Positions 27,071-35,861 of a stretch of 64,000 nt of DNA are shown here, one piece after another; positions within the stretch are counted from its first letter, which is position 1, and each line of letters begins with the position of its first letter. A model generated the notes under the pieces. It saw nothing but the letters and a program-made list of their open reading frames with translations. It did not search any database and was not told where the DNA came from. The stretch is from assembly GCF_012396015.1 (NCBI RefSeq), contig NZ_JAAXOQ010000003.1, positions 124,001-188,000 of the forward strand. The letters are read 5' to 3'. The position numbers and the translations under genes are program-made. Source of the DNA: Tsukamurella spumae (lineage in GTDB: Bacteria > Actinomycetota > Actinomycetes > Mycobacteriales > Mycobacteriaceae).

Positions 27071-28564
27071 ATGAGCGAGTCTGCGAATCAGAGTGGGGCA
27101 CGAACGCTCGAACGGAACCGGCTCGGACAGCTGACGAAGCTAGCGGCGGGCGGTCAGGGCACCACCTACCAGGCCCCCCGGGTCCACCTCGGGTTCGCCG
27201 ACAATGTCGTCTACAAGGAGTACAAGCCGGACGTCCTGCGGGGGCTCAACGTCCCCCAGCTCGTTTCACTGCCCCAGTTCCTCCTCGACCAGCCCGGAGC
27301 CATCGCGCTCAGACTCGTGACCCTGTGCGCGTGGCCGTGCGCCGTCGTCGAAGACCAGGGGCGTGTCACGGGGTTCGTGATGCCACTGATCCCGGAACGC
27401 TTCTTCATAGACATGACCACGGTCCGCGGTGCGCAACGGCGGACCGCCGAATTCCAGCACCTGCTGAACAGCGCCGAATACCTGGCCCAGCGCGGGATCT
27501 CCATCACCGAGAGCGACATCTACCGCCTCATCGCCGCGGTCGCCGACGCCCTGACCTTCCTGCACTCCCTGGGCATCGCGGTAGGTGACATGTCGCCCAA
27601 GAACCTGATGTTCACGGTGCAGCCCGAGCCCGCGGTCTACTTCATCGATACCGACGCGATGCGGGTTCGCGGCAACAGCGTCGCGGACCAGGTCGAGAGC
27701 CCCGGGTGGAGCGTCCCGAACGGCGAAGAACTCGGAACAGCATTCAGCGATCGGTACAAGCTCGGGCTGCTCGCATTGCGTCTGCTGTGCGGTGACCACG
27801 ATGTCTCCGATCCCGGGCGGCTTCCGGCCGACGTCCCGGCCGACATCGCGGGTCTGATCCAGCGCTCTCTGAGCGTCACGCCGACAGCCCGCCCAGCACC
27901 GTCGGACTGGATTCCGCGAGCGAACTCGGCCGCCGAGAACGCTCGCCCCGCGAAGGCGGCCGCGCCGCCCACCGTCAAGGTCGCCACGACTGTGCGCCCC
28001 AGTGGTCTGGCCGCGGCGCAACCCGGCTCGCCACACCGAGCGCCTGCGTCCCCCGCCGCGCCGGCTCCGGCTCGTCCAACGGCGAACCCGGCCCAGGCGA
28101 AGCCGACCCGAGTCTCCAGTGGCGTGGTCTGGGGGATCATCTGCGCCGTGGCGCTGGCGGCGATCATCGTCGTGATCGTGGTGCAGTCGACAGGTTCCAG
28201 CTCGTCCTCCGCCGTCACCACCACTCGTTATCCGACTCCCACGACCGCCGACTACACGTACCCGACCACCGCGCCGACCACGGCGACAACCACCACCACC
28301 ACGCCCCGTACCGCGCGGAACGTGCCGTCATATGCCACTACATGTCCCTCCGGCAATTACGCGGTGAACTCGGTGACCACCTGTGGTTTCGCGTCGAACG
28401 TGTTCCTGGCGATGAACCGCAGTGAGTTACCTAAGTTGTACCTGGGCATCACGAGCCCGGCCCGCGCGGATCGCACCTTCGACATGCTCTGCCGGTACTA
28501 CGACACCACGTCGAACCTCGTGCTATGCAGCGGCGGCGACAATGCGGAGGTCTACATTCCATGA
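27071..28564 (+). CDS. Atypical transmembrane serine/threonine protein kinase (TerY-P triad type)
   Basis: A 497-residue membrane kinase. The kinase domain (about 15-280) has an unusual glycine loop LAAGGQGTTYQAP, a probable ATP-binding Lys49 in VVYKEYKP, catalytic loop VGDMSPKNLMF (Asp173, Asn178, replacing HRD) and metal-binding FIDTDAM (Asp193). The DMSPKN/DTD pattern is typical of kinases found with TerY-like VWA and PP2C proteins. A Pro/Ala linker leads to one transmembrane helix (about 351-371), then a Thr-rich stalk and an extracellular domain with four cysteines (CPSGNYAVNSVTTCGFASNV...MLCRYYD...LVLCSGG). It probably senses an envelope signal. Stop overlaps the next start as ATGA. Confidence 0.88.
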   Translation: MSESANQSGARTLERNRLGQLTKLAAGGQGTTYQAPRVHLGFADNVVYKEYKPDVLRGLNVPQLVSLPQFLLDQPGAIALRLVTLCAWPCAVVEDQGRVTGFVMPLIPERFFIDMTTVRGAQRRTAEFQHLLNSAEYLAQRGISITESDIYRLIAAVADALTFLHSLGIAVGDMSPKNLMFTVQPEPAVYFIDTDAMRVRGNSVADQVESPGWSVPNGEELGTAFSDRYKLGLLALRLLCGDHDVSDPGRLPADVPADIAGLIQRSLSVTPTARPAPSDWIPRANSAAENARPAKAAAPPTVKVATTVRPSGLAAAQPGSPHRAPASPAAPAPARPTANPAQAKPTRVSSGVVWGIICAVALAAIIVVIVVQSTGSSSSSAVTTTRYPTPTTADYTYPTTAPTTATTTTTTPRTARNVPSYATTCPSGNYAVNSVTTCGFASNVFLAMNRSELPKLYLGITSPARADRTFDMLCRYYDTTSNLVLCSGGDNAEVYIP

Positions 28565-28797
28565 CACCCGGTGACCGAACGAACGACACAACGGCGGCCA
28601 CGGCTCCGCCTCCCACGACCCAGCAGTTCGATCCCTACGCGGTGACTCTCCCGCGCATCGCCGTCGACCGGGGCGCGTTCATCCACGCGTCCGACGCCAC
28701 GGCTCCGGCGCCCGCGAACACCCCGGCGCCGGAGCCGCCTGCCGGTCCCCGGCGACGCCCCACCCCGCCACTCAAGCCGTACCGGCCCAGTTACTGA
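28561..28797 (+). CDS. Small proline-rich protein ending in KPYRPSY
   Basis: A 78-residue protein of unknown function, overlapping the kinase stop by four bases. It is Thr/Pro-rich with no signal peptide or membrane segment: TTAATAPPPTTQQFDPYAV, a short hydrophobic-charged middle (LPRIAVDRGAFIHAS), and a Pro-rich end. Its last seven residues are identical to residues 5-11 of the dispanin encoded 3.6 kb away in the same cluster. Threonines beside TTQQFDP would be natural kinase targets. I infer an adaptor or substrate of the kinase; nothing is proven. Confidence 0.7.
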   Translation: MTPGDRTNDTTAATAPPPTTQQFDPYAVTLPRIAVDRGAFIHASDATAPAPANTPAPEPPAGPRRRPTPPLKPYRPSY

Positions 28798-28961
28798 CGG
28801 TCGGCACCACCGTCAGCCACGGGCGATCGAACCGAGCACCGAGCAGGCACGGCCTGAAGGCTGCCCAGCGCACCACTAAATGCCCAGCTCACCACCTCTG
28901 GATCAGACGATGCACAACACATAGGGTTTTCGTATTCCAACCCGTGGAGATCGGAGAAACG

Positions 28962-29165
28962 ATGAAGAACCTCGCCCTCACCACACTGACCGCCCTGCTC
29001 ATCGCGTCCGGCAGTGTCGCGGCCAGCGGGACCGCCAATGCCGATGTCGGCTGGATCGGACCGTTCTCCTCGAGCTGGACGTGTGAGCAGAACGCGTGGT
29101 CTTGGGGATGGCAAGCGACCTGCGAGCGCGGCGACGACGGCTGGTACTGGTGGAGCCCGCGGTAA
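28962..29165 (+). CDS. Tryptophan-rich small secreted peptide
   Basis: A 67-residue precursor: signal peptide MKNLALTTLTALLIASGSVA..., cleavage after GTANA, leaving about 39 residues. The mature part has eight tryptophans and two cysteines (GWIGPFSSSW, WSWGW, GWYWWSPR), a composition seen in some antimicrobial or envelope-binding peptides. GGAGA and a second GGAGAA lie upstream of the ATG at 28962. No family recognised. It starts 164 bases after the Pro-rich gene and precedes the pseudokinase gene by five bases. Confidence 0.7.
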   Translation: MKNLALTTLTALLIASGSVAASGTANADVGWIGPFSSSWTCEQNAWSWGWQATCERGDDGWYWWSPR

Positions 29166-29170
29166 CGGCC

Positions 29171-29782
29171 ATGACCTCGATGACCGCCGCGGAACTGATC
29201 CGCACTCGAGCCCCGATCGCCCCAGCCGACGTGGCGACTATCGTGGACCGCGTCGCAGCCGAGTTGCTCTGCGAATGGGAGTGCCATCACCGCCTGCACG
29301 GTGCCGTCCAACCCGACAACATCGTCGTGACATTCATCTCCGGCAGCGTCCACACCGCACGGCTTATCGGCTTCGTCGATCCCGAGCTCGCGGGTACGGT
29401 GCTCGCGCGGTCCGGCGACGTAGAACCGACGGTGCACGTGCGCGATGTCCACCAGAAGTCCTACCCCGCGACGGAGAGCATTCTCGGCGGACGACTCGAC
29501 CACCGCACCGACGTCTATTCCCTCGCCTGCACCGCGTTCGAGCTTCTCACGGGTCTGCGGCCGCACGGAGGAGGAACCGTCCAGGACGTGATGCGATCGG
29601 TGATCGATGGCACCGCGCAGGACCTCCCCCTCGGAACGCAGGCTCAGCGCAGCGTGCTCCGGTCAGCGATGGCGCCCGATTCCGCTGCGCGGCCAATCAC
29701 CGCGCTGCGGTTCGCCGCCGACTTCCGGCGCGCCTTCCATGAAGACCCGACCGCGGCCATCACGATCGGAACTCGCCCGTGA
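29171..29782 (+). CDS. Pseudokinase (kinase C-lobe without catalytic residues)
   Basis: A 203-residue protein resembling only the C-lobe of a Ser/Thr kinase. The catalytic loop reads HGAVQPDNIVV, where HRDxKPxN would be expected: Asp is replaced by Ala and Lys by Gln. The DFG position reads LIGFVDPELAG. The APE-helix F region is kept: YPATESILGGRLDHRTDVYSLACTAFELLTGLRP. The N-lobe with glycine loop and VAIK lysine is missing. It must be catalytically dead, possibly a scaffold or regulator of the membrane kinase. Start ATG at 29171 follows the Trp-rich gene closely; its stop overlaps the next lipoprotein start as GTGA. A truncated decaying gene is the alternative. Confidence 0.7.
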   Translation: MTSMTAAELIRTRAPIAPADVATIVDRVAAELLCEWECHHRLHGAVQPDNIVVTFISGSVHTARLIGFVDPELAGTVLARSGDVEPTVHVRDVHQKSYPATESILGGRLDHRTDVYSLACTAFELLTGLRPHGGGTVQDVMRSVIDGTAQDLPLGTQAQRSVLRSAMAPDSAARPITALRFAADFRRAFHEDPTAAITIGTRP

Positions 29783-30993
29783 AGCGCACCTGCGCCGTCG
29801 TCGCGCTGTGCATGCTGCTGGCAGGATGCAGCACTGCAATCCCCGGCGAGCCGGTCGCTGATCCGTCCGCGTTGAAACTCGATACCGGAAACTACGCGAC
29901 TACGCCGCGTACCGTTGCTGCGATCGCAGCGGCCGATGCCTGGCAACAGGAGGGTTTCAACATGGCCGAGGCGGTCGTCGCACCGTTCGACATCCGTCCC
30001 ACCCTCACAGTGCAGTCCACAGCCATCGAAACCTTCAGCACATCGATCATCCACCCGGTGCAGATGGTCGACTTCCGCGACGAGCGAAAGAGCGACGGCT
30101 TCCTCACCCGCGATCAGACCTTGAAGCTTCTGGGAACCTCGTTTCAGACCGGCTTCCTCGCGGAGGCCGCTGACAACGCCACCGACCCGGCTGTCCACCT
30201 GCGTTCCGGCCTGCTCCGCTTCCAAGACTCGGATGCCGCCGCACGCGCACTGCAGATCATGCGCGACTCCGCCGCTGAGACTCCGGCCGAGATCGCCAAG
30301 GTCCGCGGCGCCGCGGTCGTAGCGAACTACCCTACGTTCGGCCGCACCCGACTCGCTGCTGCGGCCCAGGTGGGCAACCTGATCGCGGTGTCGTCGGCCA
30401 CTACCCGTGCCGCAACCGACGCTCCGGAGCTCGTCTCGAGCATCCTCGAGGCACAGGTGACGAAGGCCACCACCTACCGTCAGGGAGCTCCCCTGGGCCA
30501 GTATCGACTGATCCCGATGGACAAGGACGGCATCATGTCTCGCACACTGCCCAGCTCGGTCGAGGCAGAGCCCTCGGTCCTAGGACTGTCATCACGCGTC
30601 CACTTCGCCGATGGATACCGTTCCACTCGAACCCATTACATGATGACCCTCGACCGCGATTGGTACGACAAAGCGACCCGCAACGGGATCGACCTCGTTG
30701 CCTGGACGTCGGAGAGCGTGGTGTATCGCGTGAGAGACCGCGCGAGCGCATACGCGTTCGCCAACTCCTCTCCGGATGGCGTCACCACCACCTCTGCGCC
30801 TCCCGAGTCAGGTGACAATCGAATACCTGGGCTCCCCCGCAACGCGAACGTCTGCGTTCACACGACGACATCGACCGGTTGCACTGCCATCGTTGGCCGG
30901 TACCTGGTCAACTCGGTACACAAGACCCTCCAGCAGGCACGGCAAGCGACCGCGGCGCTGTACATGATCAACAAGGCAGCCGGCGAGAACTGA
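29779..30993 (+). CDS. DUF7373-type lipoprotein 3
   Basis: A 404-residue lipoprotein: signal MKRTCAVVALCMLLAGC, mature start CSTAIPGEPVADPSALKLDTGNYATTPR. The C-terminus repeats the family pattern with two cysteines, ANVCVHTTTSTGCTAIVGRYLVNSV, and ends AALYMINKAAGEN. It starts with GTG overlapping the pseudokinase stop, so it is coupled to that gene. The kinase-side and phosphatase-side operons thus both end in DUF7373-type lipoproteins, implying that these belong to the system. It meets the acetoacetyl-CoA synthetase gene with no gap between the two stop codons. Confidence 0.82.
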   Translation: MKRTCAVVALCMLLAGCSTAIPGEPVADPSALKLDTGNYATTPRTVAAIAAADAWQQEGFNMAEAVVAPFDIRPTLTVQSTAIETFSTSIIHPVQMVDFRDERKSDGFLTRDQTLKLLGTSFQTGFLAEAADNATDPAVHLRSGLLRFQDSDAAARALQIMRDSAAETPAEIAKVRGAAVVANYPTFGRTRLAAAAQVGNLIAVSSATTRAATDAPELVSSILEAQVTKATTYRQGAPLGQYRLIPMDKDGIMSRTLPSSVEAEPSVLGLSSRVHFADGYRSTRTHYMMTLDRDWYDKATRNGIDLVAWTSESVVYRVRDRASAYAFANSSPDGVTTTSAPPESGDNRIPGLPRNANVCVHTTTSTGCTAIVGRYLVNSVHKTLQQARQATAALYMINKAAGEN

Positions 30994-32856
30994 TCACCAG
31001 GCGTGTCGGCGGCCCTGCTCCTCGTACCAGCCGAGCAGGTCCGGATCGTCCACGGACTTGGGGTCGACACCGACCTCGCGCCCGGCGAGTATGCCGGTCA
31101 CCGGAATCTCCAGCTTCTTGCCGGTCTTGGTGTGCGGGATGCCGGGGGCTTCGATCACCTCGTCGGGCACGTGCCGCGGCGAGAGTCGCGTCCTGACGTC
31201 CGTGCGGATGCGCCCGACCAGCTCGTCCGTCAGTTCGGCGCCGGGCACGAGGGTGAGGAACAGCGGCATCCAGTACCGCGCATCGGGGCCGTCCACGCCG
31301 ACCACCATGGCCTCCGCGACCTCCGGGATGGCCTCGACCACCTCGTAGATGTCGGCGGAGCCCATGCGGATCCCGTTGCGGTTCAGGGTCGCATCGCTGC
31401 GGCCGTGGATCGTGACCGATCCGCGGTCCGTCAGCTCCACCCAGTCGCCGTGGCGCCAGACGTTCGGCGCGATGCCGTCGGTCCACTCGTGCTCGAAGTA
31501 GGCGGCGCGGTACTTCGCATCGCCCGGGTCGTTCCAGAAGTGCGTCGGCATCGAGGGCATGGGCAGCGTGATCACCATCTCGCCCACCTCGCCGACGAGC
31601 GGCGTACGGTCGGGCGCCCACGAGTCCATCGCGCAGCCGAGGTACCGCACCGTCAGCTCCCCGGGGACGTGCGGTACCGACGCGGTGCCGCCGCAGAAGG
31701 CGCTGCACACATCGGTGCCGCCGGAGACGGAACTCACCGGGAGGCCCTGCGCGACATGCTCATCGACCCACGTGAAGAGGTCCGGCGCGAGCGGCGAGCC
31801 GGTGCTGCCGATGGTGCGCAGCACCAGCGAGTGCTCGGTGCCGGGGTTCAGGCCGGCCTTGCGCGAGGCCTGCAGCTGCCCGGGGCTGGTACCGAAGAAG
31901 GTGACCTTCTCGTCCTCGCAGACCTGCCACAGCCGATCGGCGGTGGGCGCCAACGGGTTCCCGGAGAAGGTCACGATGGTGGCACCCACGAGCAGGCCCG
32001 CCATCTGGTAGTTCCACATCATCCAGGACAGCGCGGTGTGCCAGAAGAAGACATCCCCGGGACCGATCTCGTTGTGCAGCCCCAGCACCTTCACGTGCTC
32101 GACGAGGATGCCACCGTGCCCTTGCACGATCCCCTTCGGTTTGCCGGTGGTCCCGGAGCTGAACAGCACCCACAGCGGGTGGTCGAAGGGCACCTGCACG
32201 GGCTTCAGGTCCGGGGTGTCCGCCGCCGGCTCGGGCAGCTCGGTGATCACATGCGTCGCGGGGACGCCGAGCAGCGCAGCGAGTTCGACGGTGTCGGCGC
32301 GCTTGTCCACCCGCTTCTCGCCGAACACGTAGCCGTCGCGCGCGAACAGCACCTTCGGCTCCAGCTGCGCCATGCGGCCCGCCGCGCCCTCGGGCGCGTA
32401 GTCCTGGCCGCAGCCCGACCAGATCGCCCCGATGGACGCCGTCGCCAGGAAGGCGAGGACCGCGAAGGGCTCGTCGGGAAGGTAGGCCGCGACGGTGTCG
32501 CCGACCCCGACCCCGAGGGAGCGCAGCAGCTCCGCGATCGCGGAGACCCGGGCGGGCAGCTCCGACCACGGGACCTCCACCCGCGCACCGTCGTCCGAGA
32601 TGCCGACGATCGCGTTGCCGGGTAGGTCCGCGAATCGCAACACGCGGTCCACGTAGTTCAGTTCCACCTCGGGGAACCAGCGGGCCCCGGGCATCTCGCG
32701 CGCCTCGAGCACCGCTCCCGTGCGGTCACCGAGCTCGAAGAAGTCCCATACCGCGCCCCAGAACTTCTCGGGCTCCTCGATGGAGTACCGGAAGACCGTG
32801 TCGTAGTCGCCCGTGGGCACGCCAGCGAATTCGGCGAACCGATCGATCGAATGCAT
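30994..32856 (-). CDS. Acetoacetate-CoA ligase
   Basis: A 620-residue ANL-superfamily enzyme activating acetoacetate with ATP and CoA. The N-terminal ACAS_N-type region (FAEFAGVPTGDYDTVFRYSIEEPEKFWGAVWDFF) and length fit AACS. Motifs: phosphate loop LFSSGTTGKPKGI, SGGTDVCSAF, HGDWVELTDRGSVTIHGRSDATLNRNGIRMG, and the acylated lysine near TKTGKKLEIPV. It sits four bases downstream of the fadD-like gene and completes leucine degradation by recovering acetoacetate as acetoacetyl-CoA. Confidence 0.9.
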   Translation of the reverse strand: MHSIDRFAEFAGVPTGDYDTVFRYSIEEPEKFWGAVWDFFELGDRTGAVLEAREMPGARWFPEVELNYVDRVLRFADLPGNAIVGISDDGARVEVPWSELPARVSAIAELLRSLGVGVGDTVAAYLPDEPFAVLAFLATASIGAIWSGCGQDYAPEGAAGRMAQLEPKVLFARDGYVFGEKRVDKRADTVELAALLGVPATHVITELPEPAADTPDLKPVQVPFDHPLWVLFSSGTTGKPKGIVQGHGGILVEHVKVLGLHNEIGPGDVFFWHTALSWMMWNYQMAGLLVGATIVTFSGNPLAPTADRLWQVCEDEKVTFFGTSPGQLQASRKAGLNPGTEHSLVLRTIGSTGSPLAPDLFTWVDEHVAQGLPVSSVSGGTDVCSAFCGGTASVPHVPGELTVRYLGCAMDSWAPDRTPLVGEVGEMVITLPMPSMPTHFWNDPGDAKYRAAYFEHEWTDGIAPNVWRHGDWVELTDRGSVTIHGRSDATLNRNGIRMGSADIYEVVEAIPEVAEAMVVGVDGPDARYWMPLFLTLVPGAELTDELVGRIRTDVRTRLSPRHVPDEVIEAPGIPHTKTGKKLEIPVTGILAGREVGVDPKSVDDPDLLGWYEEQGRRHAW

Positions 32857-32860
32857 CTGC

Positions 32861-34486
32861 CTATTCTCCCAGACCGAGGAGGCCGATGGACTCCTCTCGC
32901 ATCTGCACCTTGCGGATCTTCCCCGATACCGTCATGGGGAAGGCCGATACCACGTGCACGTAGCGCGGGATCTTGTGCCGCGCGATCTTGCCGTCGGCGA
33001 AGACCTTCAGGTCCTCGACGGTGAACGTGGCGACGCCCTCGCGGAGCTGGATCCACGCCATCAGCTCCTCCCCGTACCTCTCGTCCGGCACGCCGATCAC
33101 CTGCGCATCGAGGATGTCCGGGTGGGTGTAGAGGAACTCCTCGATCTCCCGCGGGTAGATGTTCTCCCCGCCGCGGATCACCATGTCCTTGATGCGGCCG
33201 GTCACGCGCACGTAGCCGGCGTCGTCCATGGTTGCGAGGTCGCCGGTGTGCATCCACCCGTCGGCGTCGATCGCCTCGGCGGTCTTCTCCTCGTTGTTCC
33301 AGTAGCCCTTCATCACGGAATAGCCACGGGTGCACAGCTCCCCGACCTCGCCGCGCGGCATGACCGTGCCGTCGATCGGGTCGATCACCTGGATCTCCAG
33401 GTGCGGGCCCACCCGCCCGACGGTGCTCACGCGCAGCTCGAGCGCATCGTCGACCCGCGTCTGGGTGGACACGGGCGAGGTCTCGGTCATGCCGTAGCAG
33501 ATCGACACCTCCGTCATGCCCATCCTGTCGACCACCTTGCGCATGATCTCCTCCGGGCACGGTGAACCGGCCATGACGCCGGTGCGCAGGCTCGAGAGGT
33601 CGTAGGAGTCGAAGTTCGCGAGGGCGAGCTCGGCGATGAACATGGTGGGAACGCCTAGAGGCTGGTGCACTTCTCGGCGACGACGGCGGCCAGCGCCTCG
33701 TCCGGCACGAAGGCGGGTCCGGGAATCACCATGGCCGCACCGTGGGTGATGGCCGCGAGGTTGCCCATCACCATGCCGAAGCAGTGGTAGAAGGGGCACG
33801 GGGATGCAGATCGAGTCCTGCTCCGAGTAGTTCAGCAACTCGCCCACGAGGTATCCGTTGTTGAGGATGTTGGAGTGGGTGAGCGTGGCGCCCTTGGGGA
33901 ATCCCGTGGTCCCCGAGGTGTACTGGATGTTGATCGGGTCGTCGGCGGTCAGTTCGTCGCCGAGGTCCGCGAGGACGCCCAGCTCGTCGTCCGTCGCCGG
34001 AACCAGGTACGCGTCCCACTCGGCGGAGCCGAAGGTCACCACATCGCGCAACTCCGGTGCCTCGGAGCGGGCGGCCTGCAGCATCGCCGCGTACTCCGAG
34101 GTCTTGAAGCTGGTCATGGTGTACACCGCGACGATGCCGGACTGATTGAGCGCGTATTCCAACTCGCGCTGCCGGTAGGACGGGTTGAGGTTGACCAGGA
34201 TCACGCCGGCGAGCGCGGTACCGAACTGGACGATCACCCACTCCGGGGTGTTCGGCGCCCAGACGCCCACCCGGTCGCCGCGCCGGATCCCGTTCCGCAA
34301 CAGGCCCGCCGCGAACGCGCGCGAGTCCGCGAGGAGCTCGGCGTAGGTCCAGCGCCGGCCGGAGGGCACGTCGACGAGAGCGGTGCGCTCGCCGAACCGG
34401 TCGGCCGTCATCTCGAGCTGGGCGCCGATCGTCGCGGTGAGCAGCGCGGGCTCGGCCTCGCCGCGATCGTAGGACAGGGTGGTCAT
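32861..34486 (-). CDS. Acyl-CoA ligase (FadD35-like) with a compensated double frameshift
   Basis: A 541-residue ANL ligase: ATP loop [66 protein letters not shown] and catalytic lysine in [13 protein letters not shown]. Between ICIPVP and VPTMFIAEL the translation turns into an Arg/Gly-rich stretch ([14 protein letters not shown]). Reading the other frame restores the expected [22 protein letters not shown]...EKCTSL. An extra base in the G-run at 33793-33796 shifts the frame, and one missing base near 33655 restores it. Either the assembly has two errors or the enzyme has a scrambled segment over a conserved motif and is likely inactive. It heads the catabolic genes below a 25-base gap from citE. 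Confidence 0.85.
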   Translation of the reverse strand: MTTLSYDRGEAEPALLTATIGAQLEMTADRFGERTALVDVPSGRRWTYAELLADSRAFAAGLLRNGIRRGDRVGVWAPNTPEWVIVQFGTALAGVILVNLNPSYRQRELEYALNQSGIVAVYTMTSFKTSEYAAMLQAARSEAPELRDVVTFGSAEWDAYLVPATDDELGVLADLGDELTADDPINIQYTSGTTGFPKGATLTHSNILNNGYLVGELLNYSEQDSICIPVPLLPLLRHGDGQPRGHHPRCGHGDSRTRLRAGRGAGRRRRREVHQPLGVPTMFIAELALANFDSYDLSSLRTGVMAGSPCPEEIMRKVVDRMGMTEVSICYGMTETSPVSTQTRVDDALELRVSTVGRVGPHLEIQVIDPIDGTVMPRGEVGELCTRGYSVMKGYWNNEEKTAEAIDADGWMHTGDLATMDDAGYVRVTGRIKDMVIRGGENIYPREIEEFLYTHPDILDAQVIGVPDERYGEELMAWIQLREGVATFTVEDLKVFADGKIARHKIPRYVHVVSAFPMTVSGKIRKVQMREESIGLLGLGE

Positions 34487-34511
34487 CTCTACTTCACTCC
34501 TACCGATTTCT

Positions 34512-35354
34512 TCAGTCGGCCCGGGCGACGATCGCGCGGGCCTGGGCGAGCAGCGGTGCGTCGATCATCTGACCCCGCACCTGGTAGACACCGTTGTTTC
34601 CGGCCTCCGCCTCGAGCACCTCCCGGGCCCAGTCGATCTCGTCGTCCGTGGGCCGGTAGGCGGCGCGGATCACGGCCGCCTGCGAGGGGTGGATGCAGAC
34701 GGTGGCGGCGAAGCCGAGCGCCACGGCGTCCTCGGCCTCGGCGGCGAGCCCCTGGGTATCGGCGATGTCGATGTGCACCGCGTCGAGGGCGAACTTGCCG
34801 TGCGCGGCGGCCGCGAGGCGGGTCGCCGAGCGGACGTGCCGGGGGACGTCGCGGTAGGTCGCGTCGGCGAACCGGCTGGAGCGCCCGCCCATCGCGGCCA
34901 CCAGGTCCTCCGCGCCCCACATGAGGCCGATGCAGCGCGGGTGCGCGGCGATCTCGTTCACGTTCACCGCACCCAGGGGCGTCTCGATGAGCGCGATCAC
35001 CTGCAGCCCGTCGACCTGCGCCAGCTTGTCCAGCTGGTGGGCCGACTCGGTCTTGGCGAGCATGACCACACGATAGGCGGTGCGGCGCAGCGCCTCGATG
35101 TCTTCGGTGAAGTCGTAGGTGCCGAAGGCGTTCACCCGCACGATGGTCCGATCCGGATCGAGATCGTTGTCGATGAGCGCCTCCCGTGCAGCCGGACGGG
35201 CGTCGGCAGTCACCGCGTCCTCGAGGTCGAGGATCACCGCGTCCGCGCGCTCGGCCGCCTTCGCGTACCGTTCCGGCCGGTCGGCGGGGCAGAAGAGGAT
35301 CGCGGGGCCGGGCGGCTGCCAGGCGGGGGCGTCGCGCCCGTCGTGGTGGAACAT
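34512..35354 (-). CDS. citE: HpcH/HpaI aldolase-family (CitE-like) CoA-ester lyase
   Basis: A 280-residue TIM-barrel lyase. Conserved elements: [28 protein letters not shown] (metal site Asp), [33 protein letters not shown] (Glu), [15 protein letters not shown], and [14 protein letters not shown]. The M. tuberculosis homologue Rv2498c is reported to cleave (R)-HMG-CoA and (S)-citramalyl-CoA, serving leucine and itaconate breakdown; the same role is inferred from the identical neighbours. Its ATG directly abuts the maoC stop. Confidence 0.88.
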   Translation of the reverse strand: MFHHDGRDAPAWQPPGPAILFCPADRPERYAKAAERADAVILDLEDAVTADARPAAREALIDNDLDPDRTIVRVNAFGTYDFTEDIEALRRTAYRVVMLAKTESAHQLDKLAQVDGLQVIALIETPLGAVNVNEIAAHPRCIGLMWGAEDLVAAMGGRSSRFADATYRDVPRHVRSATRLAAAAHGKFALDAVHIDIADTQGLAAEAEDAVALGFAATVCIHPSQAAVIRAAYRPTDDEIDWAREVLEAEAGNNGVYQVRGQMIDAPLLAQARAIVARAD

Positions 35355-35861
35355 CTACTCCCCCTCCGACGGTGCCCGGCGCACCAGGGTCGAGCGCTCG
35401 GCCACCGCGACGACGGTGCCGTCCTGGTTCCGCGCGACGTGCCGCAGGTTGACGATGCCCTCGCCCGGCCGGGACTTGGACTCCCGCTTGCCCGTGCACA
35501 GCGTCTCCGCGTACAGGGTGTCGCCGGCGAACACCGGCGCGGGGAAGGCGATCTCGGAGAAGCCGAGGTTCGCGACCAGCGTGCCCTGGGTCAGCTGCGC
35601 CACGGACAGGCCCACCAGGGTGGAGAGCGTGTACATCGAGTTCACCAGTCGCTGCCCACCGAAGCCGGGCTGCTGCGCCGACCAGTGCGCGTCCAGGTGC
35701 AGCGCCTGGGTGTTCATGGTCAGCTTGGTGAAGAGCATGTTGTCGGCCTCGGTCACGGTGACACCGGGGCGGTGCTCGTAGAGCACGCCGTCCTCGAACT
35801 CGTCGAACCACAGGCCGCGCTGCGTGACCCGGCGCACCGGCTCCTGCTCGGCGGCGCTCAT
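35355..35861 (-). CDS. MaoC-family enoyl-CoA hydratase
   Basis: A 168-residue hot-dog-fold hydratase: MLFTKLTMNTQALHLDAHWSA carries the catalytic Asp/His of the MaoC signature, followed by LVNSMYTLSTLVGLSV and FPAPVFAGDTLYAET. The equivalent Rv2499c acts on itaconyl- or methylglutaconyl-type CoA esters before the CitE lyase. It overlaps the acyl-CoA dehydrogenase by four bases and touches citE, so these three are translationally linked. Confidence 0.87.
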   Translation of the reverse strand: MSAAEQEPVRRVTQRGLWFDEFEDGVLYEHRPGVTVTEADNMLFTKLTMNTQALHLDAHWSAQQPGFGGQRLVNSMYTLSTLVGLSVAQLTQGTLVANLGFSEIAFPAPVFAGDTLYAETLCTGKRESKSRPGEGIVNLRHVARNQDGTVVAVAERSTLVRRAPSEGE

